From Pseudoxanthomonas yeongjuensis (lineage in GTDB: Bacteria > Pseudomonadota > Gammaproteobacteria > Xanthomonadales > Xanthomonadaceae), in the NCBI RefSeq assembly GCF_010093345.1, contig NZ_PDWT01000005.1, forward strand, positions 124,001 to 188,000: a stretch of 64,000 bases of DNA. The letters are read 5' to 3'. The position numbers and the translations under genes are program-made. Under the pieces are notes generated by a model. It did not search any database and was not told where the DNA came from. It worked only from the letters and a program-made list of their open reading frames with translations. Numbering within the stretch: position 1 is the first letter of the stretch; the number at the start of each line of letters is the position of its first letter. Shown here one piece after another: positions 51,773 through 61,811 of this stretch.

Positions 51773-52540
51773 GCGCCCGGTCTTGTCCATGAAACGGCGG
51801 ATTTCATCGGCGACCTGGTCGGCGTGGCCCAGGAAAGGCGCGTGTCCGCCGCCACTGATGTCGAGGTAATGGCTGCCGGGCGCCATCGCCGCGGCCTCGC
51901 GCATCGCCGTCGGCGATACCAGGCGATCGCGATGCCCGGAGATCCACAGGCTGGGTATCGGCAACTCCGGAAGCACTGTCCGCAAATCGCTTTGCTCCAG
52001 CAGCGCAAGGCCTTGCTGCAGCGCCTGCGGCGCGGGTTCGCCGCGTGCATACAGATTTTCTTTCAAGGTACGCAACTCGGCCCGCGCATGTTCCGAGCCG
52101 ATCGTGTCCAGGGCCAGGAACCGTTCCAGCGTGCCGCGATAATCCTGCTCCAGGTCCCTGCCGAACTGCTCGAACACGGAAGGCTCCACCGCGTGCGGCC
52201 AGTCCTGCCCGCGCACGAAACGCGGGGTGGCCGCGACCAGGGCAAGGGCACGAACCTGCGATGACACCGAAGCGGCATGCAGGGCGAACAGGCCGCCCAG
52301 CGACCAGCCCAGCCATGCTGCCGGCGGCGTGCGCGCGAGGATTTCGGCGGCGCAGGCTTGCAGCGTCAACGATGTAGCGTCATCGCGGCTGTAGCCATGG
52401 CCCGGCAGGTCGGGCAGGTGCAATTGGTAACGGCCGGACAAACGATCCACCAGCGGCGCGAACACCCCGCCATGCAATCCCCAGCCATGGACCAGCACCA
52501 GCGGTGGGCCCTCGCCCACTACCTCGATATGCAACGCCAT
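51758..52540 (-). CDS. bioH: Pimeloyl-ACP methyl ester carboxylesterase BioH
   Basis: A 260-residue alpha/beta hydrolase that removes the methyl group from pimeloyl-ACP methyl ester, ending the BioC-BioH route. The nucleophile is Ser80 in GWSLGG, the acid in SGHRDRLV, and the His in GGGHAPF. The N-terminus starts MALHIEVVGEGPPLVLVHGWG. Its last four residues and stop codon lie in a GTAG repeat, so the C-terminus has been rewritten by that element. The bioF stop is 4 bp before its start. Confidence 0.94.
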   Translation of the reverse strand: MALHIEVVGEGPPLVLVHGWGLHGGVFAPLVDRLSGRYQLHLPDLPGHGYSRDDATSLTLQACAAEILARTPPAAWLGWSLGGLFALHAASVSSQVRALALVAATPRFVRGQDWPHAVEPSVFEQFGRDLEQDYRGTLERFLALDTIGSEHARAELRTLKENLYARGEPAPQALQQGLALLEQSDLRTVLPELPIPSLWISGHRDRLVSPTAMREAAAMAPGSHYLDISGGGHAPFLGHADQVADEIRRFMDKTGRVGAT

Positions 52541-52544
52541 CGGC

Positions 52545-53744
52545 TCAGGCCGCGCCGCGAACGCGCTGGACGGCGTCGCGCGAACGCGCCAGCGCCTCGA
52601 CCAGCGCATCCACTTCGGCAGCCATGTGCAAGGCCGACAAGGTCACCCGCAAACGCGCCTTGCCTTCAGGCACGGTCGGCGGACGGATCGCGGTGACCAG
52701 GTAGCCGGCGCTTTGCAGCGCCGAGGACATGGCCATGGCGCTGGCGTCGTCGCCGCACAGGATCGGCTGGATCGGCGAATCGGAAACGATCGTTTCCAGC
52801 CCGTGCCGCTGTGCGCCGCCGCGGAAACGCGCGATCAGGCCGGTGAGTTTCTCGCGCCGCCATTCGTCGCGACGCGCGTGCTTGACCGCGACCAGGGTCG
52901 CCGCGGCCTGTGCCGGCGGCAGTGCGGTCGTGTAGATGTAAGGGCGCGCGGTTTCGGACAGGTGCTGGATCAGCGCATCGTCGCCGACCACGACCGCGCC
53001 GTAGCCACCCAGGGCCTTGCCCAGGGTGACCAATTGCAAGGGGATTTCAACCGGGCCCAGGTTGGCCTCGGCGACGCTGCCGCGTCCTTCCGGTCCACGC
53101 ACGCCCACGCCGTGCGCATCGTCGACGTAGAGCAAGGCCTTCTGCATGCGTGCGACCAGGGTCAAGGCGCGCAGCGGAGCGACATCGCCATCCATGCTGA
53201 AGACACCGTCGGTGGCCAGCATCGCCGCGCCCTCGGGGGCGTGCTTGAGCTGGCGCAAGGCGCCTTCGGCATCGGCATGCGGATAGCGCCGCAGCTTGCA
53301 GCCGGCGAGCAGCGAAGCATCCAGCAGGCTGGCATGGTTGAGCCGGTCCTGCACGCAGACATCGCCATCTTCCAGCAGTAAAGCCTGTTGCACGGCCAGG
53401 TTGGCCAGGTAGCCGCTGCCGAACAGCAATCCACGCGGATATCCCAGCCATTGCGCGATCTCGCGCTCCACCGCCTCATGCGCGGCGTGGTGGCCGCTGA
53501 CCAGATGCGAGGCTCCGGCACCGGCGCCATCGCGCCCAGCGCCTTCCTGCAGCGCGCTGACCACCTGGAATTGTTGCGACAGGCCCAGGTAATCGTTGCC
53601 GCAGAACTCGGTCAGCCAGCGCCCGTCCATTTCCACGCGTACGCCATCGCGGCGGGTGATGGTGCGACGCACGCGCACGCGTCCCTGGGCGATGCGCAGT
53701 TTGCGCAGGGCTTGGATGCGTTCGTGGAGGTCGGGTCGGGACAT
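52545..53744 (-). CDS. bioF: 8-amino-7-oxononanoate synthase BioF
   Basis: A 399-residue PLP enzyme joining pimeloyl-ACP and L-alanine to form KAPA in biotin synthesis. The PLP lysine is Lys243 in [38 protein letters not shown] and [11 protein letters not shown] are all standard. The start ATG at 53742-53744 gives [10 protein letters not shown]. It follows bioB by 81 bp and precedes bioH by 4 bp. Confidence 0.95.
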   Translation of the reverse strand: MSRPDLHERIQALRKLRIAQGRVRVRRTITRRDGVRVEMDGRWLTEFCGNDYLGLSQQFQVVSALQEGAGRDGAGAGASHLVSGHHAAHEAVEREIAQWLGYPRGLLFGSGYLANLAVQQALLLEDGDVCVQDRLNHASLLDASLLAGCKLRRYPHADAEGALRQLKHAPEGAAMLATDGVFSMDGDVAPLRALTLVARMQKALLYVDDAHGVGVRGPEGRGSVAEANLGPVEIPLQLVTLGKALGGYGAVVVGDDALIQHLSETARPYIYTTALPPAQAAATLVAVKHARRDEWRREKLTGLIARFRGGAQRHGLETIVSDSPIQPILCGDDASAMAMSSALQSAGYLVTAIRPPTVPEGKARLRVTLSALHMAAEVDALVEALARSRDAVQRVRGAA

Positions 53745-53825
53745 TTGCTGGTTATCTCTTCGGTCAATGGGCGATAAGGACTTCGGCAAAGGGGCAAAGC
53801 ACAAAAGTCTGTTGTTCCACTGCTT

Positions 53826-54863
53826 TCAGGCGACCTGTTCGCAGACTGCCGTCTCGACGATGTCCGCATGCACGGTGCCGCTCCGCACTTCCACCGCCAT
53901 GGGGCGCAGGCCAAGGCGTGCGAACAGCGCCAGGTCGCGCTCCGTGTCCGGATTGCCGGTGGTCAACAGTTTTTCCCCGTAGAAGATCGAATTGGCGCCG
54001 GCGGCGAAACAGAGCGCCTGCAGCTCGTCGCTCATGGATTCGCGGCCGGCCGACAACCTGACCATAGAGTGCGGCATGGTGATGCGCGCGATTGCGATGG
54101 TGCGCACGAATTCGAACGGATCCAGCTCGGCGGTACCGTGCAGCGGGGTGCCTTCGACCTGGACCAGGCGGTTGATCGGCACAGAATCCGGGTGCGCCGG
54201 CAGGTTGGCCAGCGCCAGCAGCAGGCCGGCGCGCTGGGCCCGCGACTCGCCCATGCCGACGATGCCGCCGCAGCAGGTCTTCATGCCGGCGTCGCGCACG
54301 TGTTCCAGCGTGTCCATGCGATCCTGGTACTCGCGGGTGTGGATGATCTCGCCGTAGAAGTCCGGCGCGGTGTCCAGGTTGTGGTTGTAATAGTCCAGAC
54401 CCGCCGCCTTCAAGGCATCGGCCTGGCCACCGCTGAGCATGCCCAGGGTGGCGCAGGTTTCCAGGCCCAGCGCCTTCACTTCGCGGATCATCGCCGCGAC
54501 CTTGGGGATGTCGCGATCCTTGGGCGAACGCCAGGCCGCGCCCATGCAGAAGCGCGAGGCGCCGGCGGCCTTGGCCTGTTTCGCCTTTTCCAGCACCGCT
54601 TCGGTACTCATCAGCTTCTGCGCGTCCACGCCGGTGTGGTAACGCTGGGCCTGCGGGCAATAGGCGCAGTCCTCGGGGCAACCGCCGGTCTTGACCGAGA
54701 GCAGGGTGGAGACCTGGACCTCGGCCGGATCGAAATGCTGGCGATGCACGCTGGCGGCGCGGTGCAGCAGCTCCGGAAACGGCAGCTCGAACAGGGCCAG
54801 CAACTCGGCCTGCTGCCAGTCGTGGCGGAGCGGGGGGGCGGCGGAAATGACGGAAGCGGACAT
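53826..54863 (-). CDS. bioB: Biotin synthase BioB
   Basis: A 345-residue radical-SAM enzyme that inserts sulfur into dethiobiotin. The [4Fe-4S] motif is CPEDCAYC (Cys62, Cys66, Cys69), preceded by [20 protein letters not shown] and GGIVGMGES are family hallmarks. It is first in the bio cluster and divergent from comF, with 61 bp between starts. bioA and bioD are not in the window. Confidence 0.97.
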   Translation of the reverse strand: MSASVISAAPPLRHDWQQAELLALFELPFPELLHRAASVHRQHFDPAEVQVSTLLSVKTGGCPEDCAYCPQAQRYHTGVDAQKLMSTEAVLEKAKQAKAAGASRFCMGAAWRSPKDRDIPKVAAMIREVKALGLETCATLGMLSGGQADALKAAGLDYYNHNLDTAPDFYGEIIHTREYQDRMDTLEHVRDAGMKTCCGGIVGMGESRAQRAGLLLALANLPAHPDSVPINRLVQVEGTPLHGTAELDPFEFVRTIAIARITMPHSMVRLSAGRESMSDELQALCFAAGANSIFYGEKLLTTGNPDTERDLALFARLGLRPMAVEVRSGTVHADIVETAVCEQVA

Positions 54864-54891
54864 CGGGGCCTCGCGGCGTTAAAGTCCGGCC

Positions 54892-54920
54892 AGTCTGGAA
54901 ACCGCAAGCAAGGCTGTCAA
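54892..54920 (-). promoter_or_regulatory. Candidate bioB promoter
   Basis: On the minus strand a perfect TTGACA (-35) lies at 54920-54915, 17 bp from CAGACT, a weak -10. It is in the short divergent region between bioB and comF. I see no clear BirA/BioR-type operator. Confidence 0.3.
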
Positions 54921-54924
54921 CCGC

Positions 54925-55629
54925 ATGGATGCTTTGAAAGTTGACGGATGGCTGCGCAAGGCCGTCCGTACGGTGTTCCCGCCGCGCTGCCTGCTATGCG
55001 GCGAAAGCGGCGCGAATAACCGCGACCTGTGCCCGGCCTGCGCCGAGGCCCTGCCCTGGAATGCGAGCGCCTGCCTGCGTTGCGCCTTGCCGTTGCCGGT
55101 CCCCGCCACTTGCGGCGCCTGCCTGCAAAAGCCGCCGTCGATGGACGAAACCCATGCGGTGTTCGTCTACGGGTTCCCGCTGGACCGGCTGGTGCCGCGA
55201 CTCAAATTCCACAACGATCTGGCCGCCGGACGCTTGTTGTCGGGGTTGATGGCCGAAGCCCTGGGCGCCTTGCCCAGGCCCGCGGCGCTGGTGCCGGTGC
55301 CGCTGCACGGCACCCGCCTGGGTCGGCGCGGCTACGACCAGGCGCTGGAACTGGCCGCACCGCTGGCTCGCAGCTTGCGGATTCCCCTGCTTGCCGACGT
55401 GTTGCTGCGGACCCGGGCCACTGCGCCGCAATCCGAGCTCGATGCCGGTGCCCGCCAGCGCAACCTGCGGCGCGCATTCGCGGTCCGCGCCGATGCGCCA
55501 TTGCCCGGCCATGTGGCGCTGGTCGACGACGTCATGACCACGGGGGCCACGCTGGAAGCGGCGGCCCGGGCCTTGCGGCGCGCCGGCGTGTCGCGGGTGG
55601 ACGCATGGGTCTGCGCGCGGGTGCCGTGA
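54925..55629 (+). CDS. comF: ComF family phosphoribosyltransferase-like protein
   Basis: A 234-residue ComF protein with an N-terminal zinc-ribbon-like set of cysteines (CLLCGES, CPACAEA, CLRC, CGAC) and a C-terminal phosphoribosyltransferase domain with VALVDDVMTTGATLEAAARAL. ComF is required for DNA uptake in natural transformation in several bacteria. No other competence gene lies nearby. It is divergent from bioB, a common arrangement in this group. Confidence 0.92.
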   Translation: MDALKVDGWLRKAVRTVFPPRCLLCGESGANNRDLCPACAEALPWNASACLRCALPLPVPATCGACLQKPPSMDETHAVFVYGFPLDRLVPRLKFHNDLAAGRLLSGLMAEALGALPRPAALVPVPLHGTRLGRRGYDQALELAAPLARSLRIPLLADVLLRTRATAPQSELDAGARQRNLRRAFAVRADAPLPGHVALVDDVMTTGATLEAAARALRRAGVSRVDAWVCARVP

Positions 55630-55719
55630 CCACCGGTGATGCCTGCCGAACGGGCAAATCCTGCCGCCACTCAGGCATGCCGCCGGCCAGGGATTCCCGG
55701 CGCCGGTCTGCGTACCGGA

Positions 55720-56172
55720 TCAGCGGTCCGGGGGCCCGTACTGGGTGTCGTGGCCGTAATAAGGATACGGATAACGTCCTCCGAAAGCCGGCCCGTCGCC
55801 CTGTTCGACATTGATCTGCAGGTTGACGCTGTTCTTGCGTTCGCCCTCGCCGAAGGACTTGCTGACATTGATCTCGGCGGCGTTGAAGTGCGAAGTGCCG
55901 TAGCCCTTGCTGTGGCCGATGCCGGTAGTGAAGCTGCCCCAGACCTTGGCCTTGCCATCATCGGCCTCGGCTTCTTCGGCAAATCCGGACGAGGCGGGCT
56001 TGCCGCTGGTGTCGCCGTAGTAAGTGCCGGGCGGATCGCGTTGCGGACTGGGCTCTGCCGCATACGGATTGGGCTGTTCGGGCAGGCGAAGGTCGAGCGA
56101 CTCGGCGGTGGCCTGGGCCCAGGCATGGCTGGCAGCGAACAGGCCGAGGCACAACAAGACCAATCGTTTCAT
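55720..56172 (-). CDS. Small secreted protein of unknown function
   Basis: A 150-residue protein with a signal peptide (MKRLVLLCLGLFAASHAWA, cleavage before QATAE). A linker rich in Pro is followed by a segment that looks beta-rich: KVWGSFTTGIGHSKGYGTSHFNAAEINVSKSF and SVNLQINVEQG. The tail is Pro/Tyr/Gly-rich (GGRYPYPYYGHDTQYGPPDR). Probably periplasmic or surface-exposed. The start is the ATG at 56170-56172. Family not recognised. Confidence 0.72.
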   Translation of the reverse strand: MKRLVLLCLGLFAASHAWAQATAESLDLRLPEQPNPYAAEPSPQRDPPGTYYGDTSGKPASSGFAEEAEADDGKAKVWGSFTTGIGHSKGYGTSHFNAAEINVSKSFGEGERKNSVNLQINVEQGDGPAFGGRYPYPYYGHDTQYGPPDR

Positions 56173-56299
56173 ATGGCGCCTGCGAATGGGGAAGGTTGCC
56201 TGGAGCCTTAGATTCGGACCAAGCCTTCGGACAACAGGACGATAGCCCGGCCAGCTTGAATGCAGGCTGCACTCTTCAGTGCGCCGGCTGCGACTTCCA

Positions 56300-56815
56300 T
56301 CATTCGCTTGTCGTGGAGGGAGGCGCGGGCGGCGAAATATCCGCCCTGGGCGCGCGACCGGAGCCGATGACCGCCTCCGCGCGCAGTTCCATCGGCGCAT
56401 CGGCCGAGTACAGCGCGCTGGTGCCTACCGCGGTCCATGCCGGGTAATGATCCTTGAAGAATTCACGATGCACGCGCAATACCGGCTCCAGGCGGGCGCG
56501 GAACTCCGCATGGTCCGTGGCCACGTGGAAGCTGGTCAGCTCGACCACGTCCTCCATGGTCGCCCCGGCTTTTTCCAGATGCAGGCGCAGTTGCTCGAAT
56601 GCCCAGCGGATCCTGGCTTCTTCGCTGTCGCCCTCGATCGCCGGAATCCCGGAAACGATGACCCGGTCGCCGATCTTCACCACCGGCGAGTAATGCAGTT
56701 CGTTGTAGGAGCCCTCCCAGCCGGAGGGCGCAAGATGTTCGCGCGATGGCGATGCCTCGGCGGCGCAGGCGCAGTGGGCGACGAGCAGGAGCAGGCAAGC
56801 GAACGGGATTCTCAT
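56300..56815 (-). CDS. Exported RidA-like protein
   Basis: A 171-residue protein: signal peptide MRIPFACLLLLVAHCACA, then a RidA/YjgF-like domain with SPVVKIGDRVIVSGIPAIEGD, ARIRWAFEQLRLHLEKAGATMEDVVELTSF and VGTSALYSADAPMELRAEAV. The last element corresponds to the usual RidA C-terminal strand, in which a conserved Arg and Glu bind imine substrates; here RAEAV is present. Most RidA proteins are cytoplasmic imine deaminases, so an exported copy is unusual. The frame continues upstream through ubiA, but this is antisense noise. Confidence 0.82.
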   Translation of the reverse strand: MRIPFACLLLLVAHCACAAEASPSREHLAPSGWEGSYNELHYSPVVKIGDRVIVSGIPAIEGDSEEARIRWAFEQLRLHLEKAGATMEDVVELTSFHVATDHAEFRARLEPVLRVHREFFKDHYPAWTAVGTSALYSADAPMELRAEAVIGSGRAPRADISPPAPPSTTSE

Positions 56816-56880
56816 GGCGTCGACCTCTGGCGAGCGGAAGTCCTGGCGGACCATCGGCAGGGTAATGCGCTGGGCCGGCT

Positions 56881-57780
56881 TCAGCTTTGCACGGCGTGGT
56901 GGATCGCGATCCCCGCGAACAGCGCGGCCCCGACCCAGTTGTTGTGCAGGAACGCGCGGAAGCAGGCTTCGCGCTCGCGATGGCGGGCGATGACGAATTC
57001 GTAAATCACCAGCACGGCGGCGACGGCCATGGCCGTCCCGTAGTACATGCCGAGCTGCGCCTGCCGGCCGACCAGGTACAGCGCCAGGAACACCAGTGCG
57101 TACAGCACGCCCTGCGCGACCAGGTCCAGGTCGCCGAACAGGATCGCGGTGGACTTGGAACCGGCGCGGATGTCGTCGTCGCGGTCGACCATCGCATACC
57201 AGGTGTCGTAGGCGGTGGCCCAGAGGATGTTGGCGCAATACAGCACCCACGCCACCGGCGGCACCGTGCCCTGCACCGCGGCGAACGCCATCGGGATGCC
57301 CCAGCCGAAGGCCAGCCCCAGGTACACCTGCGGCAGGTAGGTATGGCGCTTGAGGTAGGGATAAGTGGCGGCCAGGAACAGCCCGACCACGCTCAGGACC
57401 ATGGTCAGCCGGTTCAACGTCAGCACCAGCGCGAAAGCCACCAGCATCAGCACCGCGAACACCGCCAGCGCCTCGCGCCCGGAGACCGCGCCGGTAGCCA
57501 GCGGTCGCCCCTTGGTGCGCTCCACCTGCGGATCCAGCCAGCGGTCGGCGTAGTCGTTGATCACGCAGCCGGCCGACCGGGTCAACCATACGCCTGCGGT
57601 GAACACGAACAGCGTCCACAGCGGCGGCACCCCCGCCGCCGCGATCCACAGTGCCCACCAGGTCGGCCACAGCAGCAACAGCACCCCGATCGGGCGGTCG
57701 CCGCGCACCAGTTTCCAGTATTGATCGAGGCGTTCGCGCCAGCGCGGCAGCGGCGGCGATTGATAGCGTTCGTAACCCAT
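56881..57780 (-). CDS. ubiA: 4-hydroxybenzoate polyprenyltransferase UbiA
   Basis: A 299-residue membrane prenyltransferase that attaches the polyprenyl chain to 4-hydroxybenzoate in ubiquinone synthesis. It has eight or nine transmembrane helices. The first Asp-rich motif is [24 protein letters not shown] and the second [16 protein letters not shown]. No ubiC is adjacent. It is divergent from the tRNA-Arg gene, 74 bp away. Confidence 0.95.
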   Translation of the reverse strand: MGYERYQSPPLPRWRERLDQYWKLVRGDRPIGVLLLLWPTWWALWIAAAGVPPLWTLFVFTAGVWLTRSAGCVINDYADRWLDPQVERTKGRPLATGAVSGREALAVFAVLMLVAFALVLTLNRLTMVLSVVGLFLAATYPYLKRHTYLPQVYLGLAFGWGIPMAFAAVQGTVPPVAWVLYCANILWATAYDTWYAMVDRDDDIRAGSKSTAILFGDLDLVAQGVLYALVFLALYLVGRQAQLGMYYGTAMAVAAVLVIYEFVIARHREREACFRAFLHNNWVGAALFAGIAIHHAVQS

Positions 57781-57854
57781 GCCGCCAGACTATCAGGCCC
57801 GTCGCCGGCGGAAAAAGACGATTCGCCGGTTTGCCGTTAGAATGCACGCCCCGT

Positions 57855-57931
57855 GCGCCTGTAGCTCAGCCGGATAGAGTAGTGGCTTCCGAAGCCATTG
57901 GTCGGGGGTTCGAATCCCTCCAGGCGCACCA
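57855..57931 (+). tRNA. tRNA-Arg (anticodon CCG)
   Basis: A 77-nt cloverleaf: acceptor GCGCCTG/CAGGCGC, D-arm with GCTC...GAGT, anticodon stem GTGGC/GCCAT with loop TTCCGAA (anticodon CCG at 57889-57891, reading CGG), and T-arm with GGTTCGAATCC. The 3' CCA is encoded (57929-57931). Confidence 0.97.
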
Positions 57932-58225
57932 GCTTCTCTTTCCGCTACAACTGCCCCGGGTCGACCCTCGCGCGTCGACGATGGCGGCTGGCCGGCCACT
58001 GCAGGCGGGAATTTTTCTGAGTCGCGCCGCCGCCGGGCGGGTCCGGTCGCTCCGCGCCGCTGGCGTACGGCGATCCCTCCCTTCACGGTCCTGCATCGTC
58101 CGTGGGCGTCCAATAATCGCATCGGCCGGGTTTTGGCATGAAGCGTGCGTGCAATCGTAGGGAGGACTACCCTGCCAGGGAAGCCCGCCCGGCATCCGCC
58201 CCGTCCCAGAGCACAGGTATTGCAG

Positions 58226-60925
58226 GTGGAACCAGCAACCCCAGCGGCAGCATCCCCGCCTCGGCCGCCCGGTCGCGATGACGAGCGGCGGCTGCAGGGA
58301 ATGCCGCCACTGGCCTGGGCTGCCGCCCTGTTGATCATCGGCTTCCTGTTCACTGCCTGGGTCGCACGCAGGGAGTGGCGGGATGCCCGGCATCGGGCGG
58401 ATACCGCTTACCAGATAGCCGCCGACCATGGCGCGCAGCGCCTCGAAGCCCAGCTTGCCGCCACCGCCGCCCTGTTGCGCGCCATGCAGACGGTATTCCT
58501 GGCCGACGACCAGATGGACCAGGCGCAATTCTCCCAGTACAACGAGAACCTGCGGCTGCGGACCCGCCTGCCCGGCCATGTCGCCACCGCCTTCGCCCGC
58601 CGTCAGCTCGACCCGGCCGATCCGGGACGCATCGCCTATGTCTACCATCTGGCTGCGCCGGTGCGCGGCAACGAATCGCTGATCGGCTTCGACATGGCCC
58701 GGCAGAAGGAGAACCTGCTGGCCCTGCAGCGCGCCCGCGATGCGGATGCCGCCACCGTTTCGGAACCGTTTCCCTTGCGCCAGCTGTCGGCCGACGGCAA
58801 GCCGCTCATGGGCATCACCGTACGCCTGCCGGTGTACTCGCGTGGCCTCATTCCCGATTCGGTGGAGTCACGGCGCGCTCGCGAAATAGGCGCGCTGGCG
58901 GTCAGCCTGCGGCTGGATGCGCTGATCCGGGACGGCTTGCCCGCGCAGGCGCTGGAGCAATTCCGGGTACGGATCCGGGACATGGACGGGGCATCGTCCA
59001 TCGCCTTTTTCGACTCGGGTACGCCCATCGCAGCGAATGCGCGCCTCTATGTGCGGACACTGGAGTTCGGCGGCCGCCGCTGGCAACTCCAGTTGCAGCC
59101 GCGCCCGGCGCCGCTGGACACGGGGCGCCTGCGCACCGTGGTGGTCGCGGGCGTGGTCATCAGTTCGCTGCTGGCCTTGCTGCTGTGGTCGCTGGCGACC
59201 ACGCGGCGGCGCGCGCTGGTGCTGGGCAGCAGGATGAGCACGCGCTTCGGCGAAAGCGAAGCCCGTTTCCGTACCCTCAACGAATTGCTGCCCGCGCTGG
59301 TGCTGCTGGCCGATGGCGACGACGGACGCATCGTCTACGCCAACCAGGCCGCGCGCCTGCGCCTGGGCGATATCGGCGGCCGGGCCATGGCCTCGCTTTT
59401 CGAAGACCCGTTGCTGAGCCTTGGCGTCGCCGACCTGGAGGCCGTGGGTCGTGGCTGGAACAGTGTGGAAGCGGAGTTGGCAGGGTCGGAGAGCGGATCG
59501 TTCTGGGTGAACTCCTCCATCGCGCAGGTGGAGATGGAAGGCAAATCGCACTTGCTGATGGTGGCCACCGATATTTCCGAGCAGCGCGAACTGACCGAAC
59601 GCCTCAGCTACCAGGCCACCCATGACGCCCTGACCGAGCTGTGCAACCGGCGCGAATTCGAACGCCGGGTGGAGCAGGCCCTGGCCGAACGCAAGGTCCG
59701 GCCCGGGGCCTTGCCTTGCGCGCTGCTGTACATCGACCTCGACCAGTTCAAGCTGATCAACGACCTCTCCGGACACATGGCCGGCGACCAGCTGCTCGCG
59801 CAACTGGCGCTGACCATGCGCCAGCAGGGCCGTGCCGGCGACGTGCTGGCGCGGCTGGGCGGCGACGAGTTCGGCCTGCTCGCCTTCGAGGTCGATGCCG
59901 AGGCCGCGCTCGCGCTGGCCGACGACCTGCGCGAGCGGATCGAGGCGCAGATGTTCACCTGGCAGGAGCACACCTACACGATCAGCGCGAGCATCGGCGT
60001 GGTCATGGTCGACCACGGCGACCCGACCCTGAAGGACCTGCTGGCCTGGGCCGATACCGCCTGCTACCTGGCCAAGGAAAACGGCCGCAACCGCGTGCAT
60101 GTCTATCGCGAGGACGATGAAACCACGCGCCGGCTGGGCGAGATGGAATGGGCCAATCGCCTGCGCAGTGCGATGGAGCAGGACCGGTTGCTGCTGGACT
60201 ACCAGGAAATAGTCCCGCTGGGTTCCGTACCCACCCATGCCCCCAGCCTGGAGTTGCTGCTGCGCCTGCGCGACGAGGAAGGAGGCATCGTCTTGCCCGG
60301 TACTTTCCTGCCGGCCGCCGAACGCTACGGAATGATGCCGCTGATCGACCGCTGGGTGATCCGCACCGCCCTGGCCCACTTCCACGAACTCCATCCCGCC
60401 GGCGCGCGCCTGGGCGTCTGCGCGATCAACCTGTCCGGCGCCAGCATAGAGGATCCGGCGCTGGCCGACTTCATCCTCGCCTGCGCGGCCGAGTTCAAGG
60501 TGCCGGCGCAGAAGCTGTGCTTCGAGATCACCGAGACGGTCGCGGTGCGCAGCCTGCTCAAGGTGGTCCATGTCATCGAGCGCCTGCGCGAGGCCGGTTG
60601 CCTGATCGCGCTCGACGATTTCGGCGCGGGCATGTCCTCGTTCGGCTACCTCAAGAACCTGCCGGTGGACATCATCAAGATCGACGGCAGCTTCATCCGC
60701 GACCTGGGCGTCGACCCGATGAGCCGCACGATCGTCAGCGCGATCGCGCAGATCGGCCATCAGCGCGGATTGAAGGTGGTGGCCGAATGGGTCAACGGCA
60801 GCCATATATCCGCGGCGCTGTCCCTGCTCGGCGTCGATTACGGCCAGGGCTATGCGCTGCATCGGCCCGAGCGCGTGCTGTTCCAGCGTCCGGGACCGGA
60901 ATGGCGTCGCGCGATCGGACATTGA
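58226..60925 (+). CDS. CHASE-PAS-GGDEF-EAL cyclic-di-GMP turnover protein
   Basis: A large membrane protein. A transmembrane helix (about 26-46, LAWAAALLIIGFLFTAWVA) is followed by an external CHASE-like sensor (about 60-290) and a second helix (about 305-325). Next come a PAS domain (about 345-455), GGDEF (about 465-630, with intact LGGDEFG) and EAL (about 640-890, with ELLLRL, NLSG, EITETV, DDFGAG, IKIDGSFI and the Gln in DYGQGYALHRP). Both catalytic domains look intact, so it may synthesise and degrade c-di-GMP. The start is uncertain: GTG 58226 is used, and GTG 58145 or ATG 58301 are alternatives. Confidence 0.9.
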   Translation: MEPATPAAASPPRPPGRDDERRLQGMPPLAWAAALLIIGFLFTAWVARREWRDARHRADTAYQIAADHGAQRLEAQLAATAALLRAMQTVFLADDQMDQAQFSQYNENLRLRTRLPGHVATAFARRQLDPADPGRIAYVYHLAAPVRGNESLIGFDMARQKENLLALQRARDADAATVSEPFPLRQLSADGKPLMGITVRLPVYSRGLIPDSVESRRAREIGALAVSLRLDALIRDGLPAQALEQFRVRIRDMDGASSIAFFDSGTPIAANARLYVRTLEFGGRRWQLQLQPRPAPLDTGRLRTVVVAGVVISSLLALLLWSLATTRRRALVLGSRMSTRFGESEARFRTLNELLPALVLLADGDDGRIVYANQAARLRLGDIGGRAMASLFEDPLLSLGVADLEAVGRGWNSVEAELAGSESGSFWVNSSIAQVEMEGKSHLLMVATDISEQRELTERLSYQATHDALTELCNRREFERRVEQALAERKVRPGALPCALLYIDLDQFKLINDLSGHMAGDQLLAQLALTMRQQGRAGDVLARLGGDEFGLLAFEVDAEAALALADDLRERIEAQMFTWQEHTYTISASIGVVMVDHGDPTLKDLLAWADTACYLAKENGRNRVHVYREDDETTRRLGEMEWANRLRSAMEQDRLLLDYQEIVPLGSVPTHAPSLELLLRLRDEEGGIVLPGTFLPAAERYGMMPLIDRWVIRTALAHFHELHPAGARLGVCAINLSGASIEDPALADFILACAAEFKVPAQKLCFEITETVAVRSLLKVVHVIERLREAGCLIALDDFGAGMSSFGYLKNLPVDIIKIDGSFIRDLGVDPMSRTIVSAIAQIGHQRGLKVVAEWVNGSHISAALSLLGVDYGQGYALHRPERVLFQRPGPEWRRAIGH

Positions 60926-60965
60926 GGCGCGCGACCCATCGCGGCGACGCGTATCGGGGCGACGC

Positions 60966-61715
60966 TCAGTCGCTGTGCAGTTCCGCCACGAAATCGTAGG
61001 CGTCGCCGCGATAGAACGAACGCGTGGACTCGACCACGCGGCCGTCGGCGAGGAACGCGCGACGTTCGATCAGCAGGCCCGGGCTGCCCTCGGGCACGCG
61101 CAGCAGGCGCGAGGTTTCGGCATCCAGGGCGACCGCGCGCAGGTGCTGCAACGCGCGCACCGGCCGGTTGCCGTGCGGCTGCAACGCTTCATACAGCGAA
61201 TCGACCACGCTCAGCGGATCCGGCAGCAACGCATGCGGCACCAGGGTGCGTTCCACCGCCAACGGCGACTCGCCGCCGTAGCGCACGCGATGGAAGCGGA
61301 CCACACCGCTGCCCGGCGACAGGTTCAGGGCCATGGCTTCTTCCGGGGTCACCTCGCCAACGGCGCGCTCGAAGAACTCCGAACGCGGATCCAGTCCGCG
61401 TTCGCGCAGGTCGTCGGTGAAGCTGGTCAGGCGCGAGAACGAACGCTGGATGCGCTCGGCGACGAAACTGCCGGCGCCGTGGCGCTGGGTCAGCAGGCCG
61501 GCTTCGACCAGGCCGGCCAGGGCCCGGCGCACCGTGACCCGCGACAGCGACAGTTCCGCGCCCAGGTCGCGCTCGCTGGGCAGGGCCTGCCCCGGCTGCA
61601 GCACGCCGCTGTCGATCAGGTTGTGCACCGCCCGGCGCAGGCGCACATAGGCCAGGGCGCGGGTGGTTTCGGCGGCGCCGAGACGCTGGTATTCGAGGGA
61701 CAAGGGCGAGGACAT
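60966..61715 (-). CDS. GntR-family (HutC/UTRA) transcriptional regulator
   Basis: A 249-residue regulator: N-terminal winged helix (about 18-85; GQALPSERDLGAELSLSRVTVRRALAGLVEAG) and a UTRA ligand domain (about 100-245) with ERTLVPHALLP. UTRA domains usually sense small metabolites such as sugar phosphates. It is divergent from zwf, and the intergenic region holds two near-identical 16-bp motifs, likely its own operators. Control of zwf-pgl and autoregulation are inferred. Confidence 0.9.
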   Translation of the reverse strand: MSSPLSLEYQRLGAAETTRALAYVRLRRAVHNLIDSGVLQPGQALPSERDLGAELSLSRVTVRRALAGLVEAGLLTQRHGAGSFVAERIQRSFSRLTSFTDDLRERGLDPRSEFFERAVGEVTPEEAMALNLSPGSGVVRFHRVRYGGESPLAVERTLVPHALLPDPLSVVDSLYEALQPHGNRPVRALQHLRAVALDAETSRLLRVPEGSPGLLIERRAFLADGRVVESTRSFYRGDAYDFVAELHSD

Positions 61716-61725
61716 GCGCCGAAAG

Positions 61726-61741
61726 TACCAGTGAAATACCA
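61726..61741 (+). promoter_or_regulatory. Candidate GntR operator O1
   Basis: TACCAGTGAAATACCA, 11 bp upstream of the GntR start codon. It contains a direct TACCA repeat and matches O2 at 14 of 16 positions. Confidence 0.5.
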
Positions 61742-61795
61742 ATCATGCAACCACGAGGCTTATCGACCATCAAACAAGTACATGAATGGCGATCA

Positions 61796-61811
61796 TGGTA
61801 TTTCGGTGGTA
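61796..61811 (-). promoter_or_regulatory. Candidate GntR operator O2
   Basis: TGGTATTTCGGTGGTA on the plus strand, that is TACCACCGAAATACCA on the minus strand, 41 bp before the zwf start. Opposite orientation to O1. Confidence 0.5.

Noticed and set aside
56816-57847. Upstream extension of the RidA-like gene through ubiA
   Set aside because: It overlaps ubiA in another frame. A signal peptide starting at 56815 is a better beginning.
58145-58225. Longer N-terminus of the GGDEF-EAL protein from GTG 58145
   Set aside because: The added residues are Pro/Arg-rich and lack a ribosome-binding site. The true start remains uncertain between 58226 and 58301.
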